Part shown: positions 1-9,031 of the stretch, piece by piece | Position numbering within the stretch: position 1 is the stretch's first letter | How the letters are laid out: each line of letters begins with the position of its first letter | NCBI RefSeq assembly: GCF_000003605.2 | Contig: NW_003116455.1 | Coordinates: 488,101 to 504,671 of the forward strand | Origin: Saccoglossus kowalevskii | Lineage: Eukaryota; Hemichordata; Enteropneusta; Harrimaniidae | Length of the DNA stretch: 16,571 nt | Reading direction: 5' to 3' | Made by a program: the position numbers and the translations under genes | The notes under the pieces: generated by a model | Told to the model about the DNA's origin: nothing | Seen by the model: the letters and a program-made list of their open reading frames with translations, nothing else | The model's database searches: none

Positions 1-29
1 AGAAGGCAAATTTCTGTATTTCGAAACAA

Positions 30-1080
30 CTTTTCCCACTTTGCAGTTGATTTTCATGACTTTTTATACAACTTTTCATGTTCACGATTTGCAGCTAACT
101 TTTCTGAATCATTCAAACAACTTTCTACTTTTATGACTTAATTGGCATTTCAGCAACCTTCTTTTGTCTTACAAAAACACTTCTTTAAATGCAACTTTTC
201 CGAGTATGCAGAAATGTCCCGACGTTCCCGACGTCGACAAACCTTTCTAATATTTTTCCTGTTGTCAGTAAAACTTTCACGACATTTCAAAGTTTTGAAT
301 TTTCCGAACTGCAAACTACTCGAATCTTTTATTAAATGTTTCCTTTTAGAATTCAAATTTTCAATTTATTTTCCCGATCCCCAAAACACCATCCCGCATT
401 CCAAAGCAACATTTCTGGCTTTCATACATACATACATACATCACACATCTTTTCCGCTTTCCTCGCAACTTTCACGACTTTACTGGTAATAATTCCTCCT
501 TTCCATTAAGAAAACTACTTTTTCGTTTTTTTTTTGACATCTTCAACGTAACCTGCACTTATTTTCAATTTTTTGAACAGTTGAAATATTCAGAAATATT
601 CTATTTTCCAAAATTCGTCTTCCTTCAGACTTTCTGTATTTAACTGAAACGTGTTTCCACTTTGTAAACGAGTTTCTGGTCTCTCAAATTACAATGTTGT
701 CACTTTGCAAATTATTTCGTTTTTCAATACAACTTTCACGACTATGTGGGCAAACTGTGCAACCTCCTAAACTACGTTTCGAACATCTTAAACGACGTTT
801 CCAACCTTTATCCCGCTCTCAAAAATAACTGATTTGTTAGACGACTTTATATCTAGTAACAACATTCACGACCTTGCAGGTGAATTTTTTAATTTCACAA
901 AGTTATTTTTGAACATGTCAAGCCACTTTTTAAATGGTACTTTCATTGCTCGGTCATCATCATTTCCAAACTCCCAAACTACTTTCGAACATTTCAGCAA
1001 CTTTCTCGTTATTTTCAGTGCAAATTATTACATTTACAATCCAGGACCTTTCAAACAACTTTCCGGGTTTAATAGCTACT
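30..1080. repeat. Degenerate tandem array, beat about 65 bp
   Basis: The clearest copies of the motif actttcacgac start near 273, 468 and 732, with acattcacgac near 862. The spacings of 195, 264 and 130 are close to 3, 4 and 2 times 65. Weaker copies sit near 70, 127, 194, 925, 1000 and 1058. Short companion words such as ttcaaacaactttc and actttgcag recur between them. I read this as an old minisatellite or satellite eroded by substitutions and indels. The open frames at 142-489 and 834-1247 lie inside it and look like chance frames, because they share the repeat's low complexity and match no family I know. Confidence 0.5.
423..441. repeat. CATA microsatellite
   Basis: A short run of about four catacata-type units lies inside the degenerate array. 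Confidence 0.8.
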
Positions 1081-1364
1081 TTTCTGATATTTCAGACAGA
1101 TATTCTTTTTATAACCGCTTGGCAAACAAGTGCAGGAATATGACAAGACTACTTTGTCAAACTAAAAATAGCAAATTTCTGTACAATTTCACATACAGTG
1201 AAATCCTCATTATGGCTAATTGGAACGTCCCTCATATCATAATGTAAATAATAAAAACTAAGGCGATTTCAAAGAATTAACTTTAAACTGCATGTGTTCG
1301 GGATTTTCATCTCACAGAACATGGGTGTTTTGAACCGGTGTTATATGATCTATATTTTCTTATA

Positions 1365-1776
1365 CATCAGAACATTAACTCATGTGATTTAAAAAAAATT
1401 CTCGCAAACTGAAGCACTTCAGAAAGCAAAATCACCAAATGATATTTCAACCCCAAACACCAGACTACAAAACTGTTTTTGTATACAAAATATATAAAAG
1501 TTCATAAGATTAACTAAACATTTTACTTTCAAACTGATTTATTTTGAAACACTTCAGAAAACAAACACACATGCAATGTTTTAACCTAAAAACATAAGTG
1601 ATTCATAAGTGGTTATGTATACCACACAATTACACAGAATCATAAGAGTAACTAAAACACTTTTCCCGAAAAATGTTTTATTTTGAATCACTTCAGAAAC
1701 TAAACGCAATGCAATGTTTCAACCTAAATATCCAATACTGCATGATTCACGAATCACTTCTCAAAACATTTTTTCT
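1365..1776. repeat. Three tandem copies of a unit of about 137 bp
   Basis: The units start near 1365, 1502 and 1640. The word cacttcagaaa recurs at 1415, 1550 and 1689, and tcataaga followed by g/ttaactaaa recurs at 1502 and 1640. The words atgcaatgtttt/caaccta follow each core in units 2 and 3, and unit 1 has atgatatttcaaccc at the same place. Identity is highest between units 2 and 3. The open frame at 1673-2023 starts within unit 3 and runs into unique AT-rich DNA. It has no recognisable product. Confidence 0.65.
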
Positions 1777-2039
1777 ACACAGCCTACTTTACGCATCTAT
1801 AATATATTATCGACTGTATACTGCATATTCAGGAAAAAAACACACACTTCACCATCGTTGGCAAACACAATGTGCATCTAGCGATACATTGATTTTAGTA
1901 TTTTCAATAATAAATAGTTTCATATATTCATGTATTCAGGCATGCCTACCATGTACCTGTCATAATAATTTTAGTAATAGATTACATATTCACAGTGTTA
2001 TTAACATTGCTCAAGCTGAATGACGCAACGCTGGACAGG

Positions 2040-2740
2040 CGTTAAAAACACTTTTGAAAATGTTGGGTTAAGGAACACTTTTCAATACCTATTTCTGATT
2101 GAAACATTATACATAATATGTTAATTCTGAAATTGATAAATATTAAACAAATTTGTTCAAAATTAAGTGATGTGAATTGCAGTATGGTTCAGAAATAGCA
2201 TGTAATTGTAACACAATGGAAGGCCGGAATATCAATTATTTCAAGTAAAGTGGAGACAAACTTATAAACACTTTAACTGTTTTATCCCAAAACAAGAAAT
2301 ATGTTTAATTTTAAAACAATAATGTTGAAATATAACCCATTTGCAATTTTAGGAAAAAAGCACTTAATGTGTCCAATTATAAAATAGATAGTGATTTTAA
2401 AGTGGGGACAAAAATGTTCACAGAGTAAGAGTACGAGTACAACAACATATAATGTAACAGTTAAACAAATGGCAGTGATCAGATACGGTATGGGTTGTTC
2501 AGGATCGAATTCAATTGTAACCTCGGTACTAGCAAAACTAATAGTTTCGGTCATCGTGCTAGATTCTGAAAAATAAGAAAAAATAAACAAAAGTGTCAAA
2601 ATCAAGTGATACAAATGGCAGTATGGTTCAGAAATTAGATGGAAGACATCAAGGTAAATTGTTTCATGTACAATGAACACTTTTCAACACTTGTTTCTGA
2701 TGGAAAATTTACATAATGTAATATATAAAAAAAACACCTG
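2040..2740. repeat. Diverged dispersed repeat pairs
   Basis: Two words are repeated with different spacing. The first, gaacacttttcaa followed after a short gap by tttctgat, occurs at 2073 and 2675. The second, gcagtatggttcagaaat, occurs at 2179 and 2618, preceded in both copies by a related aagtgat stretch. Their order is reversed between copies, so this is a rearranged or higher-order array rather than a simple duplication. The open frames here (2282-2680 minus, 2391-2576 plus) match nothing I recognise. I see no gene between 1780 and 2760. Confidence 0.5.
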
Positions 2741-2764
2741 ATATGTTGCAATCAAAAATAGGCA

Positions 2765-2962
2765 GAGGGTTTTCAACCCGCCTGTTCACATACTTCACAC
2801 CCACCATTACTCTAGTCAGTCAAAATGACTATTTTGAACTGTAGGCATTAATCTGTGGTTTGGCCAATGACAGAGAAAAGCATCATAGATTTTCTTCCAC
2901 GCCATGTACACGTGACCCAGGTCAAAAAGGTAACGCCATCTTGCCTTATGATCACTTCTGGT
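2765..2962. repeat. DIRS-like inverted terminal repeat, 3' end of element
   Basis: This arm is inverted with respect to 5594-5810. The best-kept block is 2815-2854, beginning gtcagtcaaaatgac and running to the taggcattaat word. It pairs with 5737-5776. A second block around the gaagtgat, aagatggc and ggaagaaaat words extends the match inward to about 2962. The outermost 30 bases or so differ between the two arms, as expected for DIRS-type repeats. Confidence 0.8.
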
Positions 2963-3021
2963 TTTCTCTGTATATGAGGACTAAGCCAAACGCTGCAGAA
3001 AAGTGGGGTGTTCGGGAGTGA

Positions 3022-3127
3022 CATGGAGTCTATGTGGGTATGAACTATGTGAATAGGCGGGTTGATAACCCTCCCTAAATTTACTACGTTCAATTATCAA
3101 CCATAGACTCCGGTCAGTCAAAATGAG
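3022..3127. other. Internal complementary region (ICR) of the DIRS-like element
   Basis: This segment has two halves. About 3024-3073 is the reverse complement of the element's left end from 2765 inward, sharing the gagggtt and tcaacccgcct words with few mismatches. Bases 3078-3127 are the reverse complement of the right end 5761-5810, matching at 45 of 50 positions by eye. Joined in this order they equal the reverse complement of the sequence formed if the two element ends were fused in a circle. In DIRS-1 such an ICR is proposed to template completion of the ends and circularisation. The halves meet near 3074-3078. Confidence 0.85.
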
Positions 3128-3584
3128 TCAGACGTCGAGAGGTGATGGGTTTCCGAGCAAAAACAGAAACAATAAAGGGTGTCCCAGTCCGGGACAATAT
3201 ATCTTACTTACAACTACCCCGAGTTAAGGCCAGTGACAAACGGTGTTTCTCCTTGCAAGTGTCGTCCCCATAACAAAAGCGACTGCTGATACGGTGATGG
3301 GGTCGGCATGCCCAAGGACACTAGACCCAAACCCAAATTCTGGGATAGCTGGCATTCAAAAAAAGGAAAAGAAAAGACCGAAACAGTTCTGCATGAGGGC
3401 ATAGACCAAAAGCAAGACCTGGCAACTTCCAAGGAGCACTGATAGGAGACACCTCTCTGCAAAAAACCTGCTGTTGAGGTTGTTCTATTGCATATGCACA
3501 GGGATCCCTGCAGCCCTCCAGGCTGGTCAGTAACCAAAGCCTGACCCGCTATGACAAGACCCACCCCGAAAATACCTTCATCAA
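3128..3584 (-). other. Non-coding 3' region of the DIRS-like element
   Basis: This stretch lies between the recombinase end and the ICR. A 116-codon open frame (3564-3214, minus) covers most of it, but I see no family match, and its serine-, glycine- and leucine-rich composition looks like a chance translation. No coding function is claimed. Confidence 0.5.
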
Positions 3585-4375
3585 TCGATTGGGTATCTCT
3601 TAGGTAGTAATTGATAAAGTACTTCCTCCAGAATATATGTACATGGTTGAGGGGGCACCTGATGCCAGATCCAATGAGTCAGCGATCACACAGAACTCAT
3701 GCACTCCTACTTAGTGTATCTGTAGACCTTGTGTCGAGGATGCCATATGGTCATAAACCTCAAACACAGTTGCAGTGATCCACCTGAAAATGGAAGTCGG
3801 GGAGGCTGGTCTGTCCTGCTCACCCTGGCCATAACACATAAACATGTGCTTCTCGCCATGCCTCGACTCCCTAGTTTAGTTCTTGTAGTAACTCATCGCT
3901 TGAACTGGGCAACTCCTCTTGATCTCCTGGGCCGACAATGTTGGCCAGATGGGGGATGACGATCGGCTGGGGATCGTGTCATGGGACTTGGTTCAAGGCG
4001 AGAAATCTGATTCGTGTTTTTAGCACAGCATGATTGTCCAAAAAAGCGGCACGACAGTCCGAGGACAAGGTCCCTAGCTCAGAACGATGCCTACCAGAGA
4101 CGAGAGCTAGTAGGAAGACTGTTTACCAGGTCAAATATTTCAGTGGTGCTTATTCCAGAGGCTCAGAGGGTGGTCTGCTTAAAGTGGACAAAAAAGCGAC
4201 AAGTCCCAATATGACTCATTCGGGGTCTAGGCCTCTGATTATGGAAAGCAATAAACAGTCTCCTAATAATAGGACAATTGACTAGTCTTGTCCCCAAACA
4301 ATTCTCAATGGTGGGTGACAAGGCTGGCCTATAGCCAATGATTGCTGAATACGACAAGCCCAACTCATCAAACAA
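3585..4375 (-). pseudogene. DIRS-type tyrosine recombinase (YR), degenerate
   Basis: The product would be the recombinase that integrates the element's circular DNA. The N-terminal core-binding part is open at 4375-4163, where LSYSAIIGYRPALSP and NQRPRPRMSHIG match the usual SAI..YRSAL and lRPP.P motifs. After a frameshift the catalytic part continues: FLLALVSGRHRSEL (about 4110-4075), then a CPVQAMSYY block, a VHEFC block (about 3704-3690) and FINYYLRD (3618-3595). The position expected for the first catalytic arginine (SG-x-R) reads His, flanked by Arg. The second, in H-x-x-R, reads Cys (codon 3690-3692). Both could be CpG decay. The nucleophilic Tyr block survives but is out of frame with the preceding block. 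At least three in-frame stops and several frameshifts make it non-functional. Family assignment is firm; the fine borders are not. Confidence 0.85.
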
Positions 4376-4429
4376 ATGGATAAAAAAAATCAGCTACCTG
4401 GCCCAAAGAGGGATGGCATCGATCAATCT

Positions 4430-4934
4430 CCATTCCACAACTAGTGTTTCGGCTAACATTTCCAACAGTAGTGGTTGGCCAGTTGGGCGCCAATGCAGGT
4501 GTGCTCCTATCAAAGTTTCTCCAGTACCCGGTGAATAAGTGGGAAGGAGGAAAGGCATATGCATTCATGTGGGCCGACGGGATAGATAAAGCATCCATGG
4601 CCCAGGCTCCTGGAGTTGGCAGGAGTCTCACTTACGTCATGAGCTCGTGTGGCAAAATAGGTCTTTGGACCGTCCCACAGCCAAAACAGTCTGGAGGCTA
4701 CCCATTGGGGTATCTGCCACCCCGTTTTCTGGAAATGGAGTCGCTCTGAGAGGGCGTCCACTTGACTGTTTCACACCCTTGGAAGGTGGTGTGCGATTAG
4801 CTCCACATTGTATTCCAGACACCAAAGGAGAATTTTCCCCACCAGAACTGACAGCGACGGGGATCTGCCCCCTTGTTGATATAGGAGACCACTGCTATGT
4901 TGTCCATGCAAAGCAATACTCTGTGGCCTTGAAC
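4430..4934 (-). pseudogene. DIRS-type RNase H domain with linker to YR
   Basis: RNase H would degrade the RNA strand of the RNA:DNA hybrid during reverse transcription. Entering at 4934, the frame gives a short beta strand followed by DNIAVVSYINKG, with the DN pair at about 4904-4899 corresponding to the active-site Asp. The next frame carries LLWCLEYNVELIAHHLPRV, the helix and strand of the ILWCL...l.A.HLPG type. Then come VDALSERLHFQKTGWQIP and a CLSSFPLIHRVLEKL block at about 4550-4510, which matches the AFPPfsLI.RVL.KL signature typical of DIRS and related RTs. A further frame holds APNWPTTT (about 4500-4470), the short bridge preceding the recombinase. A stop after HLPRV and at least two frameshifts interrupt it. 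The RT domain that normally precedes RNase H is absent, so this is the surviving 3' part of a deleted pol gene. Confidence 0.85.
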
Positions 4935-5033
4935 TATGGGTAGAAAAGTGTAACAGTACTAAGTATCAGTGCAAGCATGTAGTACCAGAGGCACCGGTAG
5001 ACAGGTGGGAGTACTTCCGCCCATGCTAGCACT

Positions 5034-5270
5034 CTACTCACTCACGCTCACAGACCTCTCTGAAACTGAACACGTGACTACCTCGAGCCCAAGTAACGCG
5101 ATCAGCACGCGGCCCTGAAAAACTTCCCAGACCTCGGAATCCCGGTTATTGCACATGTTCTCGCTGCAAAACCCCGAGCCCTGGAAACACTCCAAGCAGA
5201 GATGGTATTTGCTATGGGGGTTCCAATGCGAGAGTTCCTGGTGGCAATTACCGCAAAACCGATTCGGCCT
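5034..5270 (-). pseudogene. DIRS-type gag zinc-finger fragment
   Basis: The frame opens after a TAA at 5273-5271 and runs about 78 codons to a TAG at 5036-5034. It begins RPNRFCGNCHQELSHWNPHS and continues with HLCLECF, GFCSENMC and a tail EVWEVF. The pattern C-x2-C, W-x-PH, C-x2-C, C-x4-C with a following W is typical of the N-terminal part of DIRS gag proteins, which bind nucleic acid. There is no start codon in frame before the motif, so an upstream frameshift or stop has removed the true start. A usual DIRS gag is several times longer. Only about 100 bases separate the end of this frame from the RNase H fragment, marking the deletion of the rest of gag and the RT. The overlapping frame at 5419-5102 is a shadow. 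Confidence 0.75.
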
Positions 5271-5285
5271 TTAGGGCGACAACCT

Positions 5286-5593
5286 AGGAGACCTGCTTCT
5301 CTTTCTTCCCATCCATTTTTAAAACAGACAGTAAAAAATGAACAAGGCATGCATGAGAGGAACAAATTACAGTTAAAAGCTGACACAAATAGATCCAGTA
5401 TCGTGGTTGTATGCGTCACCCAAGTTGTTTTTTAAGCAGTGCACACACACACACACAAACGGGCCTCAAAAATAAGCTGTAAGCATCTGCTGTAACCAAT
5501 GGTTCACAGCTTCCCAGACAAAACTCAGTCGAAAATTCTGGAGACTGAATCGCACTGTTTTTTGCTAAGAGTGCATCTCTTGGCGCGGGGACA
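5286..5593. other. 5' leader of the DIRS-like element
   Basis: This lies between the right inverted repeat and the gag fragment. It contains a short (CA)n run at 5442-5457 and no frame with a recognisable product. The plus-strand frames 5202-5435 and 5499-5681 are shadows or chance frames. Confidence 0.5.
5442..5457. repeat. (CA)n microsatellite
   Basis: Eight CA dinucleotides inside the DIRS-like element leader. Confidence 0.9.
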
Positions 5594-5810
5594 AACAGAA
5601 GTGATCTTAACCCAAGATGGCATTACCCTCTTGAACTCGGTCTCATCGGAAGAAATCTATGACGTGGAAGAAAATATATGAGGTCATGGGGCTTCCCCTA
5701 ACCTAGATTTCTCTCTCCATAATTGGCTGAATTGTAGATTAATGCCTACAGTTCAAAATAATCATTTTGACTGACCGGAGTCTATGGCGGGTAATTGAAC
5801 GTAGTGAATT
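5594..5810. repeat. DIRS-like inverted terminal repeat, 5' end of element
   Basis: This is the inverted partner of 2765-2962. The terminal 50 bases (5761-5810) are also inverted against 3078-3127 in the ICR. The best block with the left arm covers 5737-5776. The end is placed at about 5810 because the match to the ICR stops there, before ggtgcagatt. Confidence 0.8.
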
Positions 5811-5959
5811 GGTGCAGATTATATACATATTCATTGTTTTTAAAGCGGGTCAAGCAGGTCTAAATCGTAAATGTGTTTTATATATTTGTTATATTCAATT
5901 GATGCTTAAAAGAATGAGTAGCACAGGGACTTTCATTTAAAAGACTTCTTTATATAGAA

Positions 5960-6660
5960 AAATATGATTTAGTTGGAGAATACGCAATTCTACAGGTCAC
6001 ATTTTACTTGGCGGAAGGGTGTCTCAAACCTGTTCAAAGTCGATTAGATTATTTTCTTATTTCTGACCATATGCAACATAATGTTAGTATGGTGGACATT
6101 GTACCAATTTCTTTCAGTGATCATTCATGTGTATTTATCAAGTTATCATCACAAGATTCAATTCATGGACCGTTGTTTTGGAAATTTAATATCAGCCTAC
6201 TGAATGATACCAGTTATGTAAATGAGATGCAAAAATTATTACACGATTGGCTATCTAAAATTAATAATCATTCTACTCAAACTCTATCTTGGGATTATTT
6301 AAAATACAGAATTTTTAAATTCACTGTAAATTATAGCAAAACTACAGTTAGACAACAAAAGGATAAACGGATTTCACTCAGAGTTAGATCTATTGTACTC
6401 ATCTGACCCTTCAAACGTAAACCTTAAACAGTATAACCAGGTTAAAAATGAACTTGACTCTCGTAATGATTATATTACACGGGGAGCAATTATCCGCTCT
6501 CGGTCCCATTGGACCAAAAGTGGAGCAAAAAGTACTAAGTACTTTCTAAGTCTTAGAGATACGCAATTATCTTAAATCCTACATACAGAGAATAGTTGGT
6601 GCAGACAATGTTGTTCACGAAACTTCTCTACAATTCTGTCTGGAATAAAACCATTTCAAG
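5960..6660 (+). pseudogene. LINE ORF2 5' part: endonuclease end and pre-RT region
   Basis: The endonuclease piece shows WRIRNSTGH in one frame (from about 5974). It is followed by SRLDYFLISDH in the frame opening at 6008, then VPISFSDHSCVFI. These are the S-R-x-D and SDH motifs at the end of APE-type nucleases, where the His is catalytic. The frame continues as GPLFWKFNISLLND, typical of the L1 linker, and stops at 6406. The next frame (from 6393) gives SHWTKSGAKSTKYFLSL, the conserved W.e.GEK.TkyFf.Le block before the RT, with Glu changed to Ala. Two or more frameshifts and an early stop near 6573 break it. Confidence 0.85.
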
Positions 6661-7640
6661 AGGCATTGTATAACTCTAAGCATAAATCGCGCTATGTTCA
6701 TTTCGAAAACTGTGATTTATTTTCCAATCAGACAATACCCAAACTCTCACAGGCTGAACAAGAATTATGTGAAGGTCCGATTACAGTTGATGAGACATAC
6801 CAGGCTCTAGTCACAATGCCGTGCTGTAAAACGCCTGGGAATGGCGGTTTACCGTCCGAATTTTACCTTTATTTTTGGAAGTCCTTGGGTAACACGCTTG
6901 TTAAAGAATTTAATTATGCGTGTCAGCGAAACTCTTTCAACGTCTCAATGCCAAAGTATAATAACATTAATAGATAAAAAGGGAAATAACGAACGCTACA
7001 TAACAAATTGGAGACCAATTTCACTAATTAATGTGGATGCTAAGATAGCCTCTAAATGTATTTCGAAGCACCTTGACAAAGTACTACCCTCTTTAATTCA
7101 CAACATCCAGTCAGCTTTTGTTAAAGGAAGAAATACTTCGGACTTTGTTCGTTTAATTGAGGAAATTCTCATGACAACTAAGGAAGAAAAGTTATCAGGA
7201 ATTTTGATGGCGATAGATTTCGAAAAAAGCCTTCGATTCTCTGGAGTGGGATTACATTCTACACTGCTTTAAAATGTACAATTTTTGACCATCTTTAATA
7301 AAGTGGTTTGAGGCTTCATATTGTAACATTGAATGTACAGTTATAAACAATGAACTTACGGGGCGTAACACAAGGGGATCCCTTTTCACCGGCACTATTT
7401 ACTTGCACTGGAGATATTTCCTTGTCAAAAGATCAGATCCAGATGTTGAAGGAATACGGTTAGATAAAGATATAGTTGTGAAAGGGGGCGTTCGCCGACG
7501 ATCTTGTTTCTTGCGTAATATGGATTCCGCGTCCAAAGTGTTAACTTTACTGAACGACTTATCTGGACTAAAAACTAACTGGAGAAAACAGAATGCATGT
7601 GGTTGGATTGAAGTGGCCCAGAGAGCCAATTAAGGTAGTT
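6636..7640 (+). pseudogene. LINE ORF2 reverse transcriptase
   Basis: The RT would copy the element RNA at the nicked target. The first frame (to 6977) has KLSQAEQELCEGPIT and CKTPGNGGLPSEFYLYFW, the block usually written KsPG.DGlp.EFY..FW, here with the Asp altered. The overlapping frame to 7272 has NWRPISLINVDAKIASK, IQSAFVKGRNTSD and MAIDFEK, matching RT motifs 1 to 3 and the first catalytic Asp. Sequence between 7262 and 7400 is shifted again. The catalytic FADDL box is readable at 7491-7505, but in a different frame from both the sequence before it (IRLDKDIVVKGG) and after it (MDSASKVLTLLNDLSGLKTNW). At least four frameshifts make this dead. Confidence 0.9.
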
Positions 7641-9015
7641 GGGGTATTCTTTTGTCATGATACATCATTTGGCAACACAATTAACTTATGCAAAACCATT
7701 GGAAAATTTGGCATGCACTTTTAAATTCTAGAAACAAAGAAATCTTACTCTCATTGGAAAATCTCAAATTATGAAATCACTAGCAATCTCCAAAATAATA
7801 TTTCTCAAGTGAACATACATTGTTTTAATTTTTATGGGGCGGAAGAGATAAAATCGCAAGGAACACGATGTTGTCGGATATAAAGATGGAGGTCTTAATA
7901 TCCCAGATGTATTTGTTTTGAGGGAATCATTTTGAAACCAAACAATTAATAAATATTTGGATCCCATATTCCATCACCCATGACAAGATTTCTTCACACA
8001 TAGACTACAATCTGTAGGCGGCTCATTTCACTGTGACTTCAGCATCGAATCTCTTTCTATCAATTTATCTAATTTTCACAAAGAAGCTCTTACGGCATGA
8101 ACCAAACTTCTACACCTGACTGGATATAACCCATCTAGATTCATAATTAGGAACAATCGTAACATCTTGGTTGGGTCATTGGAAATATTATTCTAATATT
8201 AGCAACGGTGGCATCACATATATCAACGATCTTTTTACCAACGGCACGATAAAAAGCGCATCTGTATTTCGGGAAGCTTGCAATTTATCAAGTGTTGATT
8301 ACTTTCGAGTCCTGGGAATTATTCATTCCATCCCTTCCTGGCTGAAGTACAATCATACACATACAGCCAATAGGAAACATTCACCATGTATTTATATTGA
8401 CAAAAAGTTTGTTCCAATCAGAGTTGTTTCTAAATATACAATTAAACGACAATTGGGAAAATCGAAATACCAAAGGCCGACAAGCGCTAACAAATTTGTG
8501 AATGATTTTGATATTCCATTTTTAAATTTAAGAAAGCTGTATATTTTACCATGCTATGTCACGATAGACACTAAATCACGAGTTTCAATTTAAAATTATA
8601 CACAATATATTGAGCTTTAATTCAGATCTCTTTAAATGTAATTCTCCACTGATTGACAACCCATTGTGTACTTTTTATGAAGCTGAAAATGAAACAATGT
8701 ATCATTTATTTTATCTTCTCTCGTAATTTGTGGACAAAATTCTCGTGGTGGTTCCAAGAATGCATTCCGATAGATGGTCTTTTGAGTGTTCAGGATATAA
8801 TACTCGGTTCAACGGAATTGTCCCAACTCACAAAGCAACTTCTCATTCTTGGTAAAATACACCTAAATAAATGCAAACTGCAACTAATCATTCCAAATTT
8901 TAATATTTACATAACCATGGTCGAAGATATATTGCAACGAAGAATAGTAAACTCAAGATACATAACAAAAAGTGGTCAATCATACAGGAAAAACTCTAAC
9001 TCAGGCTTTTATTAA
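7641..9015 (+). pseudogene. LINE ORF2 C-terminal region
   Basis: This region follows the RT thumb. At 7640-8160 single frames are short, but pieces such as ISKIIFLK and GYKDGGLNIPDV (about 7877-7912) match the L1-type post-RT blocks (GKI.iiK, KGGL.mpd). The frame 8171-8593 contains HWKYYSNISNGGITYINDLF and FREACNLSSVDYFRVLGIIHSIP. The next segment holds IPFLNLRKLYILPCYVTIDTKSR. The frame 8653-9015 has NETMYHLFYLLSRNLWTKF and LLILGKIHLNKCK, which correspond to the usual E...HLF..C....fW block and the LGK.yI..ck block. The Cys of that zinc-binding-like region reads Leu. The last frame ends at the stop codons just before the (TAA)n tail. Confidence 0.85.
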
Positions 9016-9031
9016 TAATAATAATAATAAT
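9013..9031. repeat. (TAA)n tail of the LINE
   Basis: Six or so TAA units begin at the last codon of the LINE and are followed by AT-rich DNA. A simple-repeat tail is usual for many LINE clades. Confidence 0.85.

Larger units (their letters stand above)
2763..5810 (-). mobile_element. DIRS-1-like tyrosine recombinase retrotransposon, degenerate
   Basis: The element reads right to left. Its ends are inverted repeats (about 2765-2962 and 5594-5810). An internal complementary region at about 3022-3127 joins the reverse complement of the left end to the reverse complement of the right end. That arrangement is the hallmark of DIRS-1-type elements. In element order, the interior holds a gag-type zinc-finger fragment (5270-5034), RNase H (4934-4430) and a tyrosine recombinase (about 4375-3585). 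The RT that should lie between gag and RNase H is missing, and no methyltransferase-like domain is visible. At about 3 kb it is shorter than the 5-6 kb usual for the family, consistent with an internal deletion. Frameshifts and stops show it is dead. DIRS elements replicate by reverse transcription and integrate through a circular intermediate using the recombinase rather than an integrase. Exact ends are uncertain by a few bases. Confidence 0.88.

Noticed and set aside
142-1247. Plus-strand open frames of 115 and 137 codons as genes
   Set aside because: They lie in the degenerate 65-bp array, are Phe/Ser/Asn-rich as expected from T-rich DNA, and overlap frames on the other strand. No family is recognised.
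2282-2680. Minus-strand 132-codon frame with a hydrophobic stretch as a membrane protein
   Set aside because: The hydrophobic run (PYLITAICLTVTLYVVVLVLLL) looks membrane-like, but it is encoded in AT-rich repeat DNA with a plus-strand counter-frame. There is no homologue, splice signal or other support, so I do not call it.
2763-3127. A separate MITE of about 316-365 bp at 2763-3078
   Set aside because: The inverted pair looks like a small element on its own, but the adjoining 3078-3127 match to the far right end at 5761-5810 is better explained by the internal complementary region of one DIRS-1-like element.
3214-3564. Minus-strand 116-codon frame as an extra DIRS gene
   Set aside because: It lies after the recombinase, where DIRS elements usually have non-coding sequence and the ICR. 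The translation has no known motif.
4338-4943. Plus-strand frames of up to 101 codons between 4338 and 4943
   Set aside because: They are shadows opposite the RNase H and recombinase remnants, which show clear family motifs on the minus strand.
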